Assembly (NCBI RefSeq): GCF_947496485.1
Contig: NZ_CANMCZ010000001.1
Span: 119,596-183,595, forward strand
Source: an uncultured Winogradskyella sp.
Lineage (GTDB): Bacteria > Bacteroidota > Bacteroidia > Flavobacteriales > Flavobacteriaceae
DNA length: 64,000 nt
Direction: 5' to 3'
Part shown: one piece after another, positions 35,541 to 46,160 of the stretch
How the letters are laid out: each line of letters starts with the position of its first letter
Numbering within the stretch: the stretch's first letter is position 1
Translations under genes and position numbers: made by a program
Notes under the pieces: generated by a model
What the model was told of the DNA's origin: nothing
Database searches by the model: none
Seen by the model: the letters and a program-made list of their open reading frames with translations, nothing else

Positions 35541-37958
35541 TTACTCGGTCCGCAATGATTTTACAGGGTTAGCAGTTGCTGCTTTTATGGTTTTCGCTGC
35601 TATTGTAGCTATAGCAATTAACAAAGCAATTCCACCAGCCATAAGAAATATCAAAATATTAAGATCAATGCGATAAGCATAATTTTGTAACCATTGACTC
35701 ATTGCCCACCATGATATAGGAGTTGCTAAGACAAAAGCGACAGCCACTAATTTTAAAAAATCCTTTGTCAAAAGCACTGTAATTGCTGAAACACTAGCAC
35801 CCACTATTTTGCGAACCCCTATTTCCTTACGGCGTTGAGCAACAATAAGTAATGACATCGCAAACAAACCTATACAACTTAGAGTAATAGCCAAAATAGA
35901 GCCACTACCAATCATCGTTATCATATTACGTTCGCTACGTAAAGTCCTGTCTATATTTTCATTTAAAAATGAGCCTTGGAATTCTGCATTTGGCTCTACA
36001 TTTGCCCAAGCTTCTTTTACACTTATATAAGATGCTTCTAAATTTTGCGGTGCAACTTTTACGTAGACGTTACGCAAATTCCAGTTGGGTAAGGCAAAAA
36101 GGGACATAGGTGCGATATTCCGATCAAGTTCTTGAAAATTAAAATCTTCAATAATGCCAACAATAGAAAATAACTTATCGTCAATGTTAATTTTAGAATT
36201 CAGTAATTCTTGTTCATTTAGTTGTTTTGCCATTGACTCATTAATGATAACAGATAAACTATCGCTAGCTAAGTTTTTTCTAAAAGATCTACCTTCAACT
36301 AAATTTAAATCTAGAGTTTCAATATAGTCTGAATCTACAACCAGCATGTGAGTTTCTACTCCCCTACCTTTGTAATCAAAACCCAATATACTTGTAGATC
36401 GAGATCCATCTTTGCCAAGACCCAAAATATTGTTTGATGCTGTGACACTCAAAATATTCGGTTTATCTTGAAGCGCATCTCTTACTAATTGCAAGGCTTG
36501 TTGGTCATTGCGTTTTCCGTTAAGCGGAAAAGCAATCACCTGCTCTTTATTGAAACCTAAATCTTTGGTTTTCATAAACTCTACTTGATCCTGAAGTACT
36601 AGCGTTCCACTTATAAGTAATATGGCTATTCCAAACTGCAATACCATTAGGCTATTACGCAAGTAGTTTTTTCCATTACTATCTAGTTTACCTTTAAGAC
36701 TTTGTAATGTCCCAAGACGACTCATTAATATTGCAGGATAGCCGCCAGCTATTAACGTAATACCTATGACACTAAATATGAGTAATGTTATTAAAGAAGG
36801 ATTAAAAAAGGTTTCGAACGAGGCCCTTGTACTAAACAATATCTGAAAATGAGGTAATAAAAGCATTGCTAGCAAAACTCCTAAGCCTGCAGAGAGCATA
36901 AATACTAATATACTTTCACCCCAAAACTGGAAGAATAATTGTTTCTTATTTGCTCCTAAAGTTTTGCGCATTCCGACCTCTCGAAGTCTTCTATCACTTT
37001 TGGCAATACTCATGTTTATGAAGTTAACACAAGCGATAAACAAAATTAAGATAGCAATGCCTAATACTAAATATGGCATTGTACGATTTACAGTTACTGG
37101 ACCTTGATTAAAATTAGCAAATCGAATATCTGCCAAAGGCAATAACTTTATTTGCCTGTAATTACCATCAGCATTAGGTTGAGCACCATCTCGCTTAGCG
37201 TTTTCGATTTCATCTTTGTAGTGAAGCTGAGTAAAATCCTTTGTGCTACTTTCAAACTGAATAGGTGTTATTTCCTTAGAAAGTTGCATGTAAACCTCGT
37301 GATTTTCCACATCCCAACGTCCTACTCCTCGCTCATAAGCATGATACCCTTGACTTTTAAAATTCAATATGACATCAAAACCCACAGAACTAGTTTCTGG
37401 AAAATCTTCTACAATTGCTGTAATAGTAAATGGCACCTCCTGCTCATCTCTTAAAATTGTAACTGTTTGTCCAATCGCATTTTCATCGCCAAATATTCGC
37501 TTTGCTGCAAATTCAGAAATAACGACAGAAGATTCTGAATTTATAGGGTTTTGTCTATCTCCCTTAATTATCGGAAAGCTAAACATGTCAAAAAAATCAG
37601 GGTCAACATAAGCACCGCTCATACCTAATTGCTTGTCTTGATAACTCAACAACACACTCCCACCGTTGTAGCGTGTAATCTTTTCAACTCCTGATACTTC
37701 ATCGCGTAGTGCAGCTGAAAAGGGTTCTGATTTAGAGATATTGGCTTCGATACCGTTTGGTGCACTATCTTCGGAGTACACCATATATAAACTGTCACCA
37801 TGTTCATGAAAACGATCATAAGAAAGTTCGTATGTGGCATACATAGCTAACAATAGAGCTACACCAAATGCAGCCGTAAGACCTACAACATTTAATGCTG
37901 TAAACGTTCTATTTTTCCATAAACTTCTAATTGCTATTTTAAAATAATTCCTAATCAT
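35541..37958 (-). CDS. MacB/FtsX-type ABC permease A4
   Basis: An 805-residue duplicated permease. Coupling segments REVGMRKTLGAN and KEIGVRKIVGAS; the end is ANPVKSLRTE, identical to A2 and A3. The first periplasmic domain has the variant DFPETSSVGFDV where most copies show N-S-H-F. The 27-bp gap before it carries the leader ATCAATCAAAAAACAAATA that is repeated before A5 and B1. No catalytic domain is present, so it depends on a separate ATPase. Confidence 0.92.
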   Translation of the reverse strand: MIRNYFKIAIRSLWKNRTFTALNVVGLTAAFGVALLLAMYATYELSYDRFHEHGDSLYMVYSEDSAPNGIEANISKSEPFSAALRDEVSGVEKITRYNGGSVLLSYQDKQLGMSGAYVDPDFFDMFSFPIIKGDRQNPINSESSVVISEFAAKRIFGDENAIGQTVTILRDEQEVPFTITAIVEDFPETSSVGFDVILNFKSQGYHAYERGVGRWDVENHEVYMQLSKEITPIQFESSTKDFTQLHYKDEIENAKRDGAQPNADGNYRQIKLLPLADIRFANFNQGPVTVNRTMPYLVLGIAILILFIACVNFINMSIAKSDRRLREVGMRKTLGANKKQLFFQFWGESILVFMLSAGLGVLLAMLLLPHFQILFSTRASFETFFNPSLITLLIFSVIGITLIAGGYPAILMSRLGTLQSLKGKLDSNGKNYLRNSLMVLQFGIAILLISGTLVLQDQVEFMKTKDLGFNKEQVIAFPLNGKRNDQQALQLVRDALQDKPNILSVTASNNILGLGKDGSRSTSILGFDYKGRGVETHMLVVDSDYIETLDLNLVEGRSFRKNLASDSLSVIINESMAKQLNEQELLNSKINIDDKLFSIVGIIEDFNFQELDRNIAPMSLFALPNWNLRNVYVKVAPQNLEASYISVKEAWANVEPNAEFQGSFLNENIDRTLRSERNMITMIGSGSILAITLSCIGLFAMSLLIVAQRRKEIGVRKIVGASVSAITVLLTKDFLKLVAVAFVLATPISWWAMSQWLQNYAYRIDLNILIFLMAGGIALLIAIATIAAKTIKAATANPVKSLRTE

Positions 37959-37985
37959 GAATATTTGTTTTTTGATTGATGATAA

Positions 37986-40406
37986 TTACTCAGTACGCAA
38001 TGATTTTACAGGGTTAGCTGTTGCTGCTTTTAATGATACCAACCCTACAATAAAAATCGTCACTACCAATACAGAAGCTGAAATGGCCAGTATAGTAAAG
38101 TGATTAATACTTATCCTATATGCAAAATTTGAGAGCCAGTTTTTAATAACCATAAAAGCTATTGGCCAAGCTATAATAGTTGCTAAAGCAATAAATAAAA
38201 CATACTCTTTAACTGAAATCTTAAGGATTGATGTCACAGAAGCACCTAACACTTTACGTATTCCTATTTCTTTGGTTCTACCCACAATTAATAATAGTGT
38301 GATACCGATAACGCCTAATAATGAGAGGAAAACCGCAATAAAGTTTAAAAGAAAAACTAACTTCCCTATCTGCTTATCTTGAGCATGAAGTTGTTGATAA
38401 TTAGCATCTAAAAATTGTAATTCTAATGGGTATGGTTCATTAAGTTCATCATAAGCGCTATAAATTTTTTCTAAACCTGATTCAGTACTTTCAGAATTTA
38501 TAGCTATAATGCTCATACCATTCATGCGCACACGATTTGAAAGCGTAACAAAATATGGCTGAATTTTCTCTCTCAAGGAAAACAAATTAATGTCCTCAAA
38601 TATGCCATCTATTGTAAATGGAAAGCCAACATTACCATCTTCATCTGTGTATCCTGGTTCTGTAATGATTGTTAAACCAATAAGCTCTTCTTGAGTTATA
38701 TTCTTTATTTCTGCAATCTTTTTTGCTGCAGTACGATTTATAATTGTTCGTCTTTGCTGGTTTTCGATATTATTAATTATGGATCCTGACAAAGTTGTTT
38801 TTATTCCATAAGCATCAAGCGCAGCATAGTCCATATAAAGTTGATTAGCATCATCGTAAACTGTTTCTATCCCGTCAATTTTATAATTCAATTGATTGAA
38901 TGTTCCAATAGCCAGTGAAGACCCGTTTGCAACAGTTTCAACTTCTGGAATTTGCTTTAACTTTTGTTGAAACACGTCAAGGTTTTCAGGCGATGTACTA
39001 GCGTAAACAATATTGTTTTTATTAAATCCCAAATCTTTATTAACAATATAATCTACTTGACCTTGAATGAAATATGAAATAGCCGTAATACCAATGATGA
39101 TAACAAACTGACTAATAACTAAATATTTTCTAACTGAAAAATCCTGATAAGCTTTTTCCTTTAACTTATCTTGAAATAGACTTTTAGCACTCTTTCCTGA
39201 CAAACTCAATGCTGGTAAAACACTAGATATCAAACCTATAAGTATAGCTAAAATTAAAACTGAGATATAAACTTGATAACCTTGTATTAAACCAGTTTGT
39301 AGCTCAACACCCATTAAAATATTAAAACTTGGCACTACAATCGGTAATAATAATGCAGCCAAAAGAAATGAAATAACTGATAACAAAATACCTTCAAAAA
39401 TAAATTGCCTAACTACTGAACTCCTCGAAGCACCTATTACTTTTTTAATACCAATTGTCTTGGACTGTTTAGTTTTTATAGCTAGTGTAAAATTGGAATA
39501 GTTAAAAACACAAATCCCCAAAATAAATAGTGCAAAAAAGCCAATTAAATACACATAATTAATATTTCCAGGTGACTTTAATTCATAAAGAATATTAGAT
39601 TTTAAATGAATATCCTTTATCGGTTGTAAAAAATGTGATATGTATGTTGAATTGTCTACAAGACTAGGATTTATTGAAGCCACATTATCGCTAATTCGTG
39701 CTTCTATATCGCTTTTAGCTGCGCCTTTTTCAGCTTTCAAATACACATGACTTCCCCAATAATTCAGACGTTCTTTATACAATGCCACAGAAAAATCGAA
39801 ATGGGAATTTTTAGGAATATCTTTTATAATTCCTGCCACCGAGTAATCTTCACCAGCAATGGTTACCGTTTTATTTATCAGCTCATTGTTGTTGACATTT
39901 GACATAAGTCTATTTGCAACTGATTCTGTTAACAAAACTGTATTCTTATTTTCGTAAAAGTTTTCAAAGGTCCCAGAATTTAAATTCCAAGTAAATATCT
40001 CGCAAAACGATTTTGGTGTATTCGTAGACAATACATCCTTTATAGTGATTTCTTTATCCTCAAAACGTATATAATCTAAACTTGGTGTTGTTATAAAATG
40101 TGTTGCAGATTTGGTGCCAGGCAAATCAGATAATCTCGTTATTTGATCTACTTGACTTTTTCCATCTGAATCATTCCAATTACTAAAACCGATCACGCTG
40201 TAATCCTGTGATCTCAAAGTTATGCCTAAACGATATATAGAATCTGAATCTTTATGGAAGTTATCATAGCTCGTTTCAAATTTTAAATAGGCAAAAGCTA
40301 CATAAATAACCATTATACTAACTACTAAACTTACTAGATTAAAAGTTGTAAAAAGTGCATGGGATTTAAAACCTCTAAATGCTATTTTCAGACTATTTCT
40401 TAACAT
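37986..40406 (-). CDS. MacB/FtsX-type ABC permease A3
   Basis: An 806-residue duplicated permease and the most divergent N-terminus of the set (MLRNSLKIAFRGFKSHALF). The first coupling segment, SKTIGIKKVIGAS, lacks the Lys/Arg-Glu pair and has Lys for the conserved Arg. The second, KEIGIRKVLGAS, is canonical. Periplasmic motif DIPKNSHFDFSVAL; C-terminus ANPVKSLRTE. The weak first coupling helix suggests that this half binds the ATPase differently. Confidence 0.92.
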   Translation of the reverse strand: MLRNSLKIAFRGFKSHALFTTFNLVSLVVSIMVIYVAFAYLKFETSYDNFHKDSDSIYRLGITLRSQDYSVIGFSNWNDSDGKSQVDQITRLSDLPGTKSATHFITTPSLDYIRFEDKEITIKDVLSTNTPKSFCEIFTWNLNSGTFENFYENKNTVLLTESVANRLMSNVNNNELINKTVTIAGEDYSVAGIIKDIPKNSHFDFSVALYKERLNYWGSHVYLKAEKGAAKSDIEARISDNVASINPSLVDNSTYISHFLQPIKDIHLKSNILYELKSPGNINYVYLIGFFALFILGICVFNYSNFTLAIKTKQSKTIGIKKVIGASRSSVVRQFIFEGILLSVISFLLAALLLPIVVPSFNILMGVELQTGLIQGYQVYISVLILAILIGLISSVLPALSLSGKSAKSLFQDKLKEKAYQDFSVRKYLVISQFVIIIGITAISYFIQGQVDYIVNKDLGFNKNNIVYASTSPENLDVFQQKLKQIPEVETVANGSSLAIGTFNQLNYKIDGIETVYDDANQLYMDYAALDAYGIKTTLSGSIINNIENQQRRTIINRTAAKKIAEIKNITQEELIGLTIITEPGYTDEDGNVGFPFTIDGIFEDINLFSLREKIQPYFVTLSNRVRMNGMSIIAINSESTESGLEKIYSAYDELNEPYPLELQFLDANYQQLHAQDKQIGKLVFLLNFIAVFLSLLGVIGITLLLIVGRTKEIGIRKVLGASVTSILKISVKEYVLFIALATIIAWPIAFMVIKNWLSNFAYRISINHFTILAISASVLVVTIFIVGLVSLKAATANPVKSLRTE

Positions 40407-40428
40407 ATTTTCTTTTTAAAATCTTTTT

Positions 40429-42834
40429 TTACTCAGTACGCAATGATTTTACAGGGTTAGCTGTTGCTGCTTTGATAGCTTGAAAACTGACAGTAATTAA
40501 TGTAATTATCAAAGCTCCAAAACATGCAATTGCAAAAACATCCCAACCAACTGTGGTACGATAACTAAACTTCTGCAACCACTGTCCCATAACATAATAT
40601 GCCAAAGGAGACGCTACTAAAAGTGAGACTACTACAAGAGTTATGAAGTCTTTTGATAGTAATAACCATAACTGGCTAATTGATGCTCCCAATACTTTTC
40701 TAACACCTATTTCTTTGGTACGCTGTTCCGCAACAAAAGATGCTAATCCAAATAAACCTAAACAGCTAATAAAAATAGCTAGTGCTGTAAATACCCTTGC
40801 CAAGCTAGCAATTCGCTCTTCTGATCTGAATTTCTTTCCATACTCCTCATCCACAAATTGATAATCAAAAGGTGTGTTTGGAAAGTTCTTTTTAAACACT
40901 CCTTCAATAAGTGCCAAGTTTTCACTAGTACTCTTTTCAGGATTTAATCTCAAATTATAAAATGCTATGTTCCCATACTTTTCAAAAACATACATAGCTT
41001 GTTTTACAGGACTATAAGGTGATTGTACGACCATATCCTCAACTACACCAACAATTTTCAGAGGTGGTTCTGGGTCAGGATCATCTATATCTGAATCTCT
41101 AATGAATTTACCTATTGGGTTTGTCAAATTCATATACTTAACTGCTGTTTCATTAAGAATTACAGCGTTGGAATCTGTAGCAAATTCTCTAGAAAATCCA
41201 CGTCCTTCTTTTATTTTTAAACCTAAGGTTTTAACGAAATCGTAATTAACAGACGTATGTGCTAAATCTTCTTGAAAACCAACGGGCTTGCCTTCCCATG
41301 CATAACCACTTCGGTTTGACCATACATTTGTAGTTGGACTGCTCATCGTAGTCATGCTCATCGCGCCACCTGAAGCAACAAACTGAGTTCGCATAGTTTC
41401 GTGTTTTCCAACAAATTCAGAACTCATTACAGGAATTTGTATTAAGCCTTCTCTATCGTAACCTACAGGTCGATCTTTACTGAACTGAATTTGGTTCATT
41501 ACGACGAGTGTGCCAATAATCAGTGCAACTGAAACTGTAAACTGTGCTACAACCAATACTTTTCTTGGTAATGAAGAATAACGACCAGCTTTAAAAGTTC
41601 CTTTTAAAACTGATACAGGATTAAAAGATGATAGGTATAAAGCTGGATAACTACCAGCCAAGAATGCTGTGATAACTATAAAAAGTAACGATAACAACCA
41701 GAACATAGGATTTGTCCATGGAAAAACTATGGCTTTACTTGCCAAGTTATTAAAACCATTTAAAAACAGTAATACTATACCTACTGCTAAAACAAATGAT
41801 AATACTACAATTAAAAAAGACTCTGTTAAAAATTGAAAAATAAGTTGACCACGCTGTGAACCAATAGACTTACGAATACCAACTTCTGTTGCTCGTTTTT
41901 CCGAACGTGCTGTGCTTAAGTTTACAAAATTGATACAAGCCAATAACAATACAAATAAACCGATGATACCAAATAACCAAACATTCTCAATTCTGCCACC
42001 AGTTTGCACTCCATTCTCAAAATCAGCCCTTAAATACCAATCCTTCATAGGAAATAAGAAGATTTGAGGATTAAACTCAGCCTCACCTGCCGATGCATTC
42101 TTTTTTATATCAAGGATTTTTGCTGTAACAGCTTCCATAGTTGTATTCTCATTAATTTGGGCAAACATCTGAAACGAATTATTTCCCCAATGATCTTTTG
42201 CATTCTCTAACCATGGTTGTGTAGTAATGTAGTACTTCCAAGGAATTAAATATTCCATATCGCTAAACGAATTACTTTCTGGAATATCCTGATAAACCGC
42301 AGTAACCACTAAATCATCTTCATTATTTATTTTTATGGTTTTACCAATAGCTGTCGACTCCCCAAATAGCGACTGTGCTGTTGACTTAGAAATCATAATA
42401 GCGTTTACTTCTTTTAAACCATCTCTAACACCTTCCAAAATTTCTAAATTCAGCATTTCTGTTGCGCCTTCTTGCATAGCATTTCCTGTCCTATAAATAT
42501 TGGTCTCACCAAACTTAAGGTAACGCGGTTGCTCCCAAGATGACATAATAATATGCTCAAAATTATCCGCTTGTTGTTCTCTCATAGCAAACTCTAAAGG
42601 CCTTGGTATCGCTGGGCCAGTATCAACAATATCATTTGCTGATTCATGTTGAAAAACCTGAGCAATAGTTGCTTTGTCTTTAAAGTAACTATTGAAGTTC
42701 AGCTCATCATAAATCCAAAGTCCAATTAACATTGTTGCGGCCATTCCAATAGCTAGCCCTGAAATATTAATCAATGAATACACTTTGTTTTTAAGTAAAT
42801 TTCTAAACGCTATTTTGAAATAATTTCGGATCAT
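40429..42834 (-). CDS. MacB/FtsX-type ABC permease A2
   Basis: An 801-residue duplicated permease. TM1 about 20-42, first TM bundle about 285-425, second bundle about 685-795. Coupling segments TEVGIRKSIGSQ and KEIGVRKVLGAS; C-terminus ANPVKSLRTE. The linker between halves, LSSFNPVSVLKGTFKAG, is typical of the family. It shares the SEKRATEVG/SEKRANEVG pattern with B1, pointing to a paralogous pair across the two transcription units. A 60-bp gap separates it from A1. Confidence 0.93.
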   Translation of the reverse strand: MIRNYFKIAFRNLLKNKVYSLINISGLAIGMAATMLIGLWIYDELNFNSYFKDKATIAQVFQHESANDIVDTGPAIPRPLEFAMREQQADNFEHIIMSSWEQPRYLKFGETNIYRTGNAMQEGATEMLNLEILEGVRDGLKEVNAIMISKSTAQSLFGESTAIGKTIKINNEDDLVVTAVYQDIPESNSFSDMEYLIPWKYYITTQPWLENAKDHWGNNSFQMFAQINENTTMEAVTAKILDIKKNASAGEAEFNPQIFLFPMKDWYLRADFENGVQTGGRIENVWLFGIIGLFVLLLACINFVNLSTARSEKRATEVGIRKSIGSQRGQLIFQFLTESFLIVVLSFVLAVGIVLLFLNGFNNLASKAIVFPWTNPMFWLLSLLFIVITAFLAGSYPALYLSSFNPVSVLKGTFKAGRYSSLPRKVLVVAQFTVSVALIIGTLVVMNQIQFSKDRPVGYDREGLIQIPVMSSEFVGKHETMRTQFVASGGAMSMTTMSSPTTNVWSNRSGYAWEGKPVGFQEDLAHTSVNYDFVKTLGLKIKEGRGFSREFATDSNAVILNETAVKYMNLTNPIGKFIRDSDIDDPDPEPPLKIVGVVEDMVVQSPYSPVKQAMYVFEKYGNIAFYNLRLNPEKSTSENLALIEGVFKKNFPNTPFDYQFVDEEYGKKFRSEERIASLARVFTALAIFISCLGLFGLASFVAEQRTKEIGVRKVLGASISQLWLLLSKDFITLVVVSLLVASPLAYYVMGQWLQKFSYRTTVGWDVFAIACFGALIITLITVSFQAIKAATANPVKSLRTE

Positions 42835-42894
42835 GATTGTTCGTTTTAACTGTTCGTTTTTTATACTGAAACAAATTCAGCACGAGTTGATGAT

Positions 42895-45330
42895 TTATTC
42901 TGATCTTAGAACCTTTGCTGGGTTTACTAAAGCCGATTTAATGGCATGATAGCTAATAGTTAATAGCGCGATTACTAAAACCATAATTCCAGCAAATAGA
43001 AATACAGTCCAAGACATCTCGATTCTATATTCGTAATCTTGTAACCAAGTATACATTAAATAATAGGCTATAGGAATAGCAACAACTAGAGCTAACAAGA
43101 TTAAGGTTAAAAAATTTCCTGTTAATAATTTAAAAATAGTTTGCATTGAAGCCCCTAAAACTTTTCTAACGCTCATTTCTTTATTCCGTTGCTCAACCAT
43201 ATAAGCGGAGAGTGCTAATAAGCCCAAACAAGCAACTAATATTGCTAAAATGGCAAAAGCCGTAAATATGACTTTTATTCTACTAACGCTATCGTACATT
43301 TTCGCAAAAGAAGCATCCATAAACTCGTAACGAAAAGCCATATTAGGAACAAATTCCGTCCATTTGTTTTCCATTGATGCCAGTACTGATGAAACATCAC
43401 TAGTATTCATTTTAACTGATGTAATTGAAGAACTAATACCACTAAAAAAACAAAGTGGTCTCACTGTTGTTTTCATCGTATCGAAATTGAAATCTTCCAC
43501 GACTCCAATGATTTCGTAGAGCTGACCACCTCGGGAAACTCGTTTACCTACGGGTTCCTTTAGTCGTAATTCTTTGACCATAGCTTGGTTCATTATAACG
43601 GCTTGTTCATCTGAGGCTCTGCCTTTAATAAAATTACGTCCGCTTACCAAATTCATACCCATAGTTTCAATATAGTCTTCATCTATAACCCATGCTTGTC
43701 CTGGAGTTGTTTCATCAATACCATCTTTTCCTTCGTTTACAAAACTATTTCCGTTTCGTTTTGTTCCTTCAATAGGTAAATAATCACTTATAGTAACACT
43801 GCTAATTCCAGATAATTTTTTAAGCTCCTCTTTAAATGTTTCAACCTGTTCGTTTAAGGCATTAGTGCTATAGATTTGAACGACCTGATCTTTCTCAAAA
43901 CCAACTTTTGAGTTTAAGATATAATTCATTTGCTGGTTTACTATGAGTGTACCAACTATTAAAATAATTGAAACCGCAAATTGAAATACCACCAAGCTAC
44001 TCCTTAATCCACCAGATTTGCTTTTTGAACTAAGCTTACCCTTAAGAACATTTATAGGATTAAAGCTTGAGAGGTAAAAAGAAGGATATAAACCAGCAAG
44101 AATACCAACAATTATTGATGCTGCTAAAACCGTAGGTATAAAACCAATACTTGTCCATGGTATAATTAGATCTATGCCAGACATCGTTCTGAAAAGAGGC
44201 ATTAATAGTGCTGATAATAATATTCCAATAATAAAGGCTGATAATGCTATCAATATAGACTCTACCAAAAACTGACCAATAAGCTGCGAACGCGAAGAAC
44301 CAACGACTTTTCTCAATCCAACTTCTTTAGCGCGACTAGTGGATTTTGCTGTTGAAAGATTTACAAAATTAATACTGGCAATAATGAGAATGAATAATGC
44401 TACGATACCAAAAATCCAAATTATCCTTACATCATTTCGAGAGCTTGATTCATAATTTACATGAGTGGAATAGAGATTAATATCTGTTAAAGGTTGTAAA
44501 TACATTTTCTCTCTTTCATGTGCTTTTTCCCATCCAGCAAATCCTGCCAACTTATAAGAGGGCTTTATATATTTTTCCATTAACGTACTATCCATCTTAG
44601 TCTCAAAAGCTGAAACATCTATCTCAGATTTTAGACTCAAATATGTAAAATAATTGTTTTGAAACCATCGTGTTTGTTCCCCTCCTCCAAACTCGACATC
44701 TTTTAGCGTTATGAAAAAATTGTAATCTAAATGAGAATTACTTTTAAAATCCTCCATGACACCCGTAATTTTAAATGGCCTTTCATTGTTACCATTTAAA
44801 TACATGCTACGCCCAATAGGGTTTTGATTTTTAAAATACTTTTTTGCGATGGTTTCAGAAATAACAATGGTATTTGGTTTTGAAAGTACCGTTTTACCTT
44901 CTCCATAAACCATTTTAACATCCATAATATCAATTATCGACTGGTCTGCATACGTAAACCCTTCTTCATAATGTTGAGCATCTTCGCCGTCAAAACGTAT
45001 TTCATTACTTCCGGCTCCCCAAAACAAACCATTAGACATTAGTCTTCCTGAATTTTTTACTTCTTCAAAATCGGTTAAGAGTGTTGGTGCTGTATTTGCT
45101 GAAAAATGTATACCTGCGTCTACACGTTCGCCATCTATATAATCGCGATTTAATCTGTATACATTTTCAGAATTAGCAACGTGCTTATCGTAGCTACTTT
45201 CATGAAAAATATAAATTGAAATTAAAATACAGGCAGCTACACCTATGCTTAATCCAAAAATATTGATAAATGAGAAACCCTTGTTCTTTAAAAGGTTTCT
45301 GAGCGCTATCTTGAAATAATTTTTAAGCAT
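42895..45330 (-). CDS. MacB/FtsX-type ABC permease A1 (first of array)
   Basis: An 811-residue duplicated permease. Coupling segments KEVGLRKVVGSS and KEMSVRKVLGAS. The C-terminus VNPAKVLRSE differs from the NPV-S-LR form of all eight others. Periplasmic motif DFKSNSHLDYNFF. It follows ATPase A after a 125-bp gap that contains a strong inverted repeat (45375-45420), so its expression may be partly uncoupled from the ATPase and adaptor. Confidence 0.93.
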   Translation of the reverse strand: MLKNYFKIALRNLLKNKGFSFINIFGLSIGVAACILISIYIFHESSYDKHVANSENVYRLNRDYIDGERVDAGIHFSANTAPTLLTDFEEVKNSGRLMSNGLFWGAGSNEIRFDGEDAQHYEEGFTYADQSIIDIMDVKMVYGEGKTVLSKPNTIVISETIAKKYFKNQNPIGRSMYLNGNNERPFKITGVMEDFKSNSHLDYNFFITLKDVEFGGGEQTRWFQNNYFTYLSLKSEIDVSAFETKMDSTLMEKYIKPSYKLAGFAGWEKAHEREKMYLQPLTDINLYSTHVNYESSSRNDVRIIWIFGIVALFILIIASINFVNLSTAKSTSRAKEVGLRKVVGSSRSQLIGQFLVESILIALSAFIIGILLSALLMPLFRTMSGIDLIIPWTSIGFIPTVLAASIIVGILAGLYPSFYLSSFNPINVLKGKLSSKSKSGGLRSSLVVFQFAVSIILIVGTLIVNQQMNYILNSKVGFEKDQVVQIYSTNALNEQVETFKEELKKLSGISSVTISDYLPIEGTKRNGNSFVNEGKDGIDETTPGQAWVIDEDYIETMGMNLVSGRNFIKGRASDEQAVIMNQAMVKELRLKEPVGKRVSRGGQLYEIIGVVEDFNFDTMKTTVRPLCFFSGISSSITSVKMNTSDVSSVLASMENKWTEFVPNMAFRYEFMDASFAKMYDSVSRIKVIFTAFAILAILVACLGLLALSAYMVEQRNKEMSVRKVLGASMQTIFKLLTGNFLTLILLALVVAIPIAYYLMYTWLQDYEYRIEMSWTVFLFAGIMVLVIALLTISYHAIKSALVNPAKVLRSE

Positions 45331-45374
45331 AACTTCTGAGAATTACTGTTAGTTTTTTGATTGATTTGGCTTCT

Positions 45375-45420
45375 ACACTTCAGTATATTTTTATGGTTGA
45401 TTAGTCTTATACTGAAGTGT
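45375..45420. terminator. Perfect 13-bp inverted repeat between ATPase A and permease A1
   Basis: Arms ACACTTCAGTATA (45375-45387) and TATACTGAAGTGT (45408-45420) are exact reverse complements around a 20-nt loop. There is no T-run directly after the stem on the minus strand. It may be a partial terminator, an mRNA processing or stability hairpin, or a protein site. It is the only long gap inside the first unit. Confidence 0.5.
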
Positions 45421-45455
45421 TTTCACCAGGTTGATTGATTTTGATTGATGATTTT

Positions 45456-46133
45456 TTAAGCCAAAATGTTTTCGGTTACTTTTTGTCCATCTAACATTCT
45501 GATAATTCTATGACTATACTTTGCATCGTGCTCACTGTGAGTCACCATTACTATAGTAGTTCCTGCTTCATTAAGATCAATTAATAAATCCATAACTTCA
45601 TTACCATTAGTACTATCTAAGTTTCCTGTTGGCTCATCTGCTAAAATTAACTTTGGATTATTAACTACGGCTCTTGCAACTGCAACTCTTTGTTGTTGAC
45701 CACCAGACAATTGTTGTGGAAAATGATTTCTACGATGCATTATTTGCATTTTCTCCAAAACTTCTTCTACTCTTTTCTTTCTCTCAGCTGGTTTTACACC
45801 TGTATAGATTAAAGGCAACTCTACGTTTTCAAAAACAGTGAGTTCATCAATTAGATTAAAACTCTGAAAAACAAAACCGACATTATGCTTACGTAATTCT
45901 GAACGCTTACGCTCGTTGTAACCAGCAACTTCCTCACCATTAAATTTGAAACTTCCACCATCTGGATCATCCAGTAATCCTATTATATTTAATAACGTGG
46001 ACTTTCCACATCCTGATGGTCCCATTATAGCAACAAACTCACCTTGTTTTACTTCAAAGGATAATTTATTTAATGCGATAGTTTGTACCTCTTCGGTTCT
46101 ATAAAACTTCTCTAAATCAGTAATCTGTATCAT
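45456..46133 (-). CDS. ABC transporter ATPase of the MacB/LolD type (ATPase A)
   Basis: A 225-residue stand-alone nucleotide-binding domain with fully canonical motifs: Walker A GPSGCGKST (about 38-46), Q-loop FVFQSFNLIDELTV, signature LSGGQQQRVAVARA, Walker B LILADEPTGNLDS and H-loop VTHSEHD. It is encoded between the adaptor and the permease array and is probably the main motor for the A1-A7 permeases. Each permease has two coupling helices, so one complex would need two ATPase chains. Confidence 0.95.
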   Translation of the reverse strand: MIQITDLEKFYRTEEVQTIALNKLSFEVKQGEFVAIMGPSGCGKSTLLNIIGLLDDPDGGSFKFNGEEVAGYNERKRSELRKHNVGFVFQSFNLIDELTVFENVELPLIYTGVKPAERKKRVEEVLEKMQIMHRRNHFPQQLSGGQQQRVAVARAVVNNPKLILADEPTGNLDSTNGNEVMDLLIDLNEAGTTIVMVTHSEHDAKYSHRIIRMLDGQKVTENILA

Positions 46134-46160
46134 TGTATTTTATGTTTTATTGATTGACTC

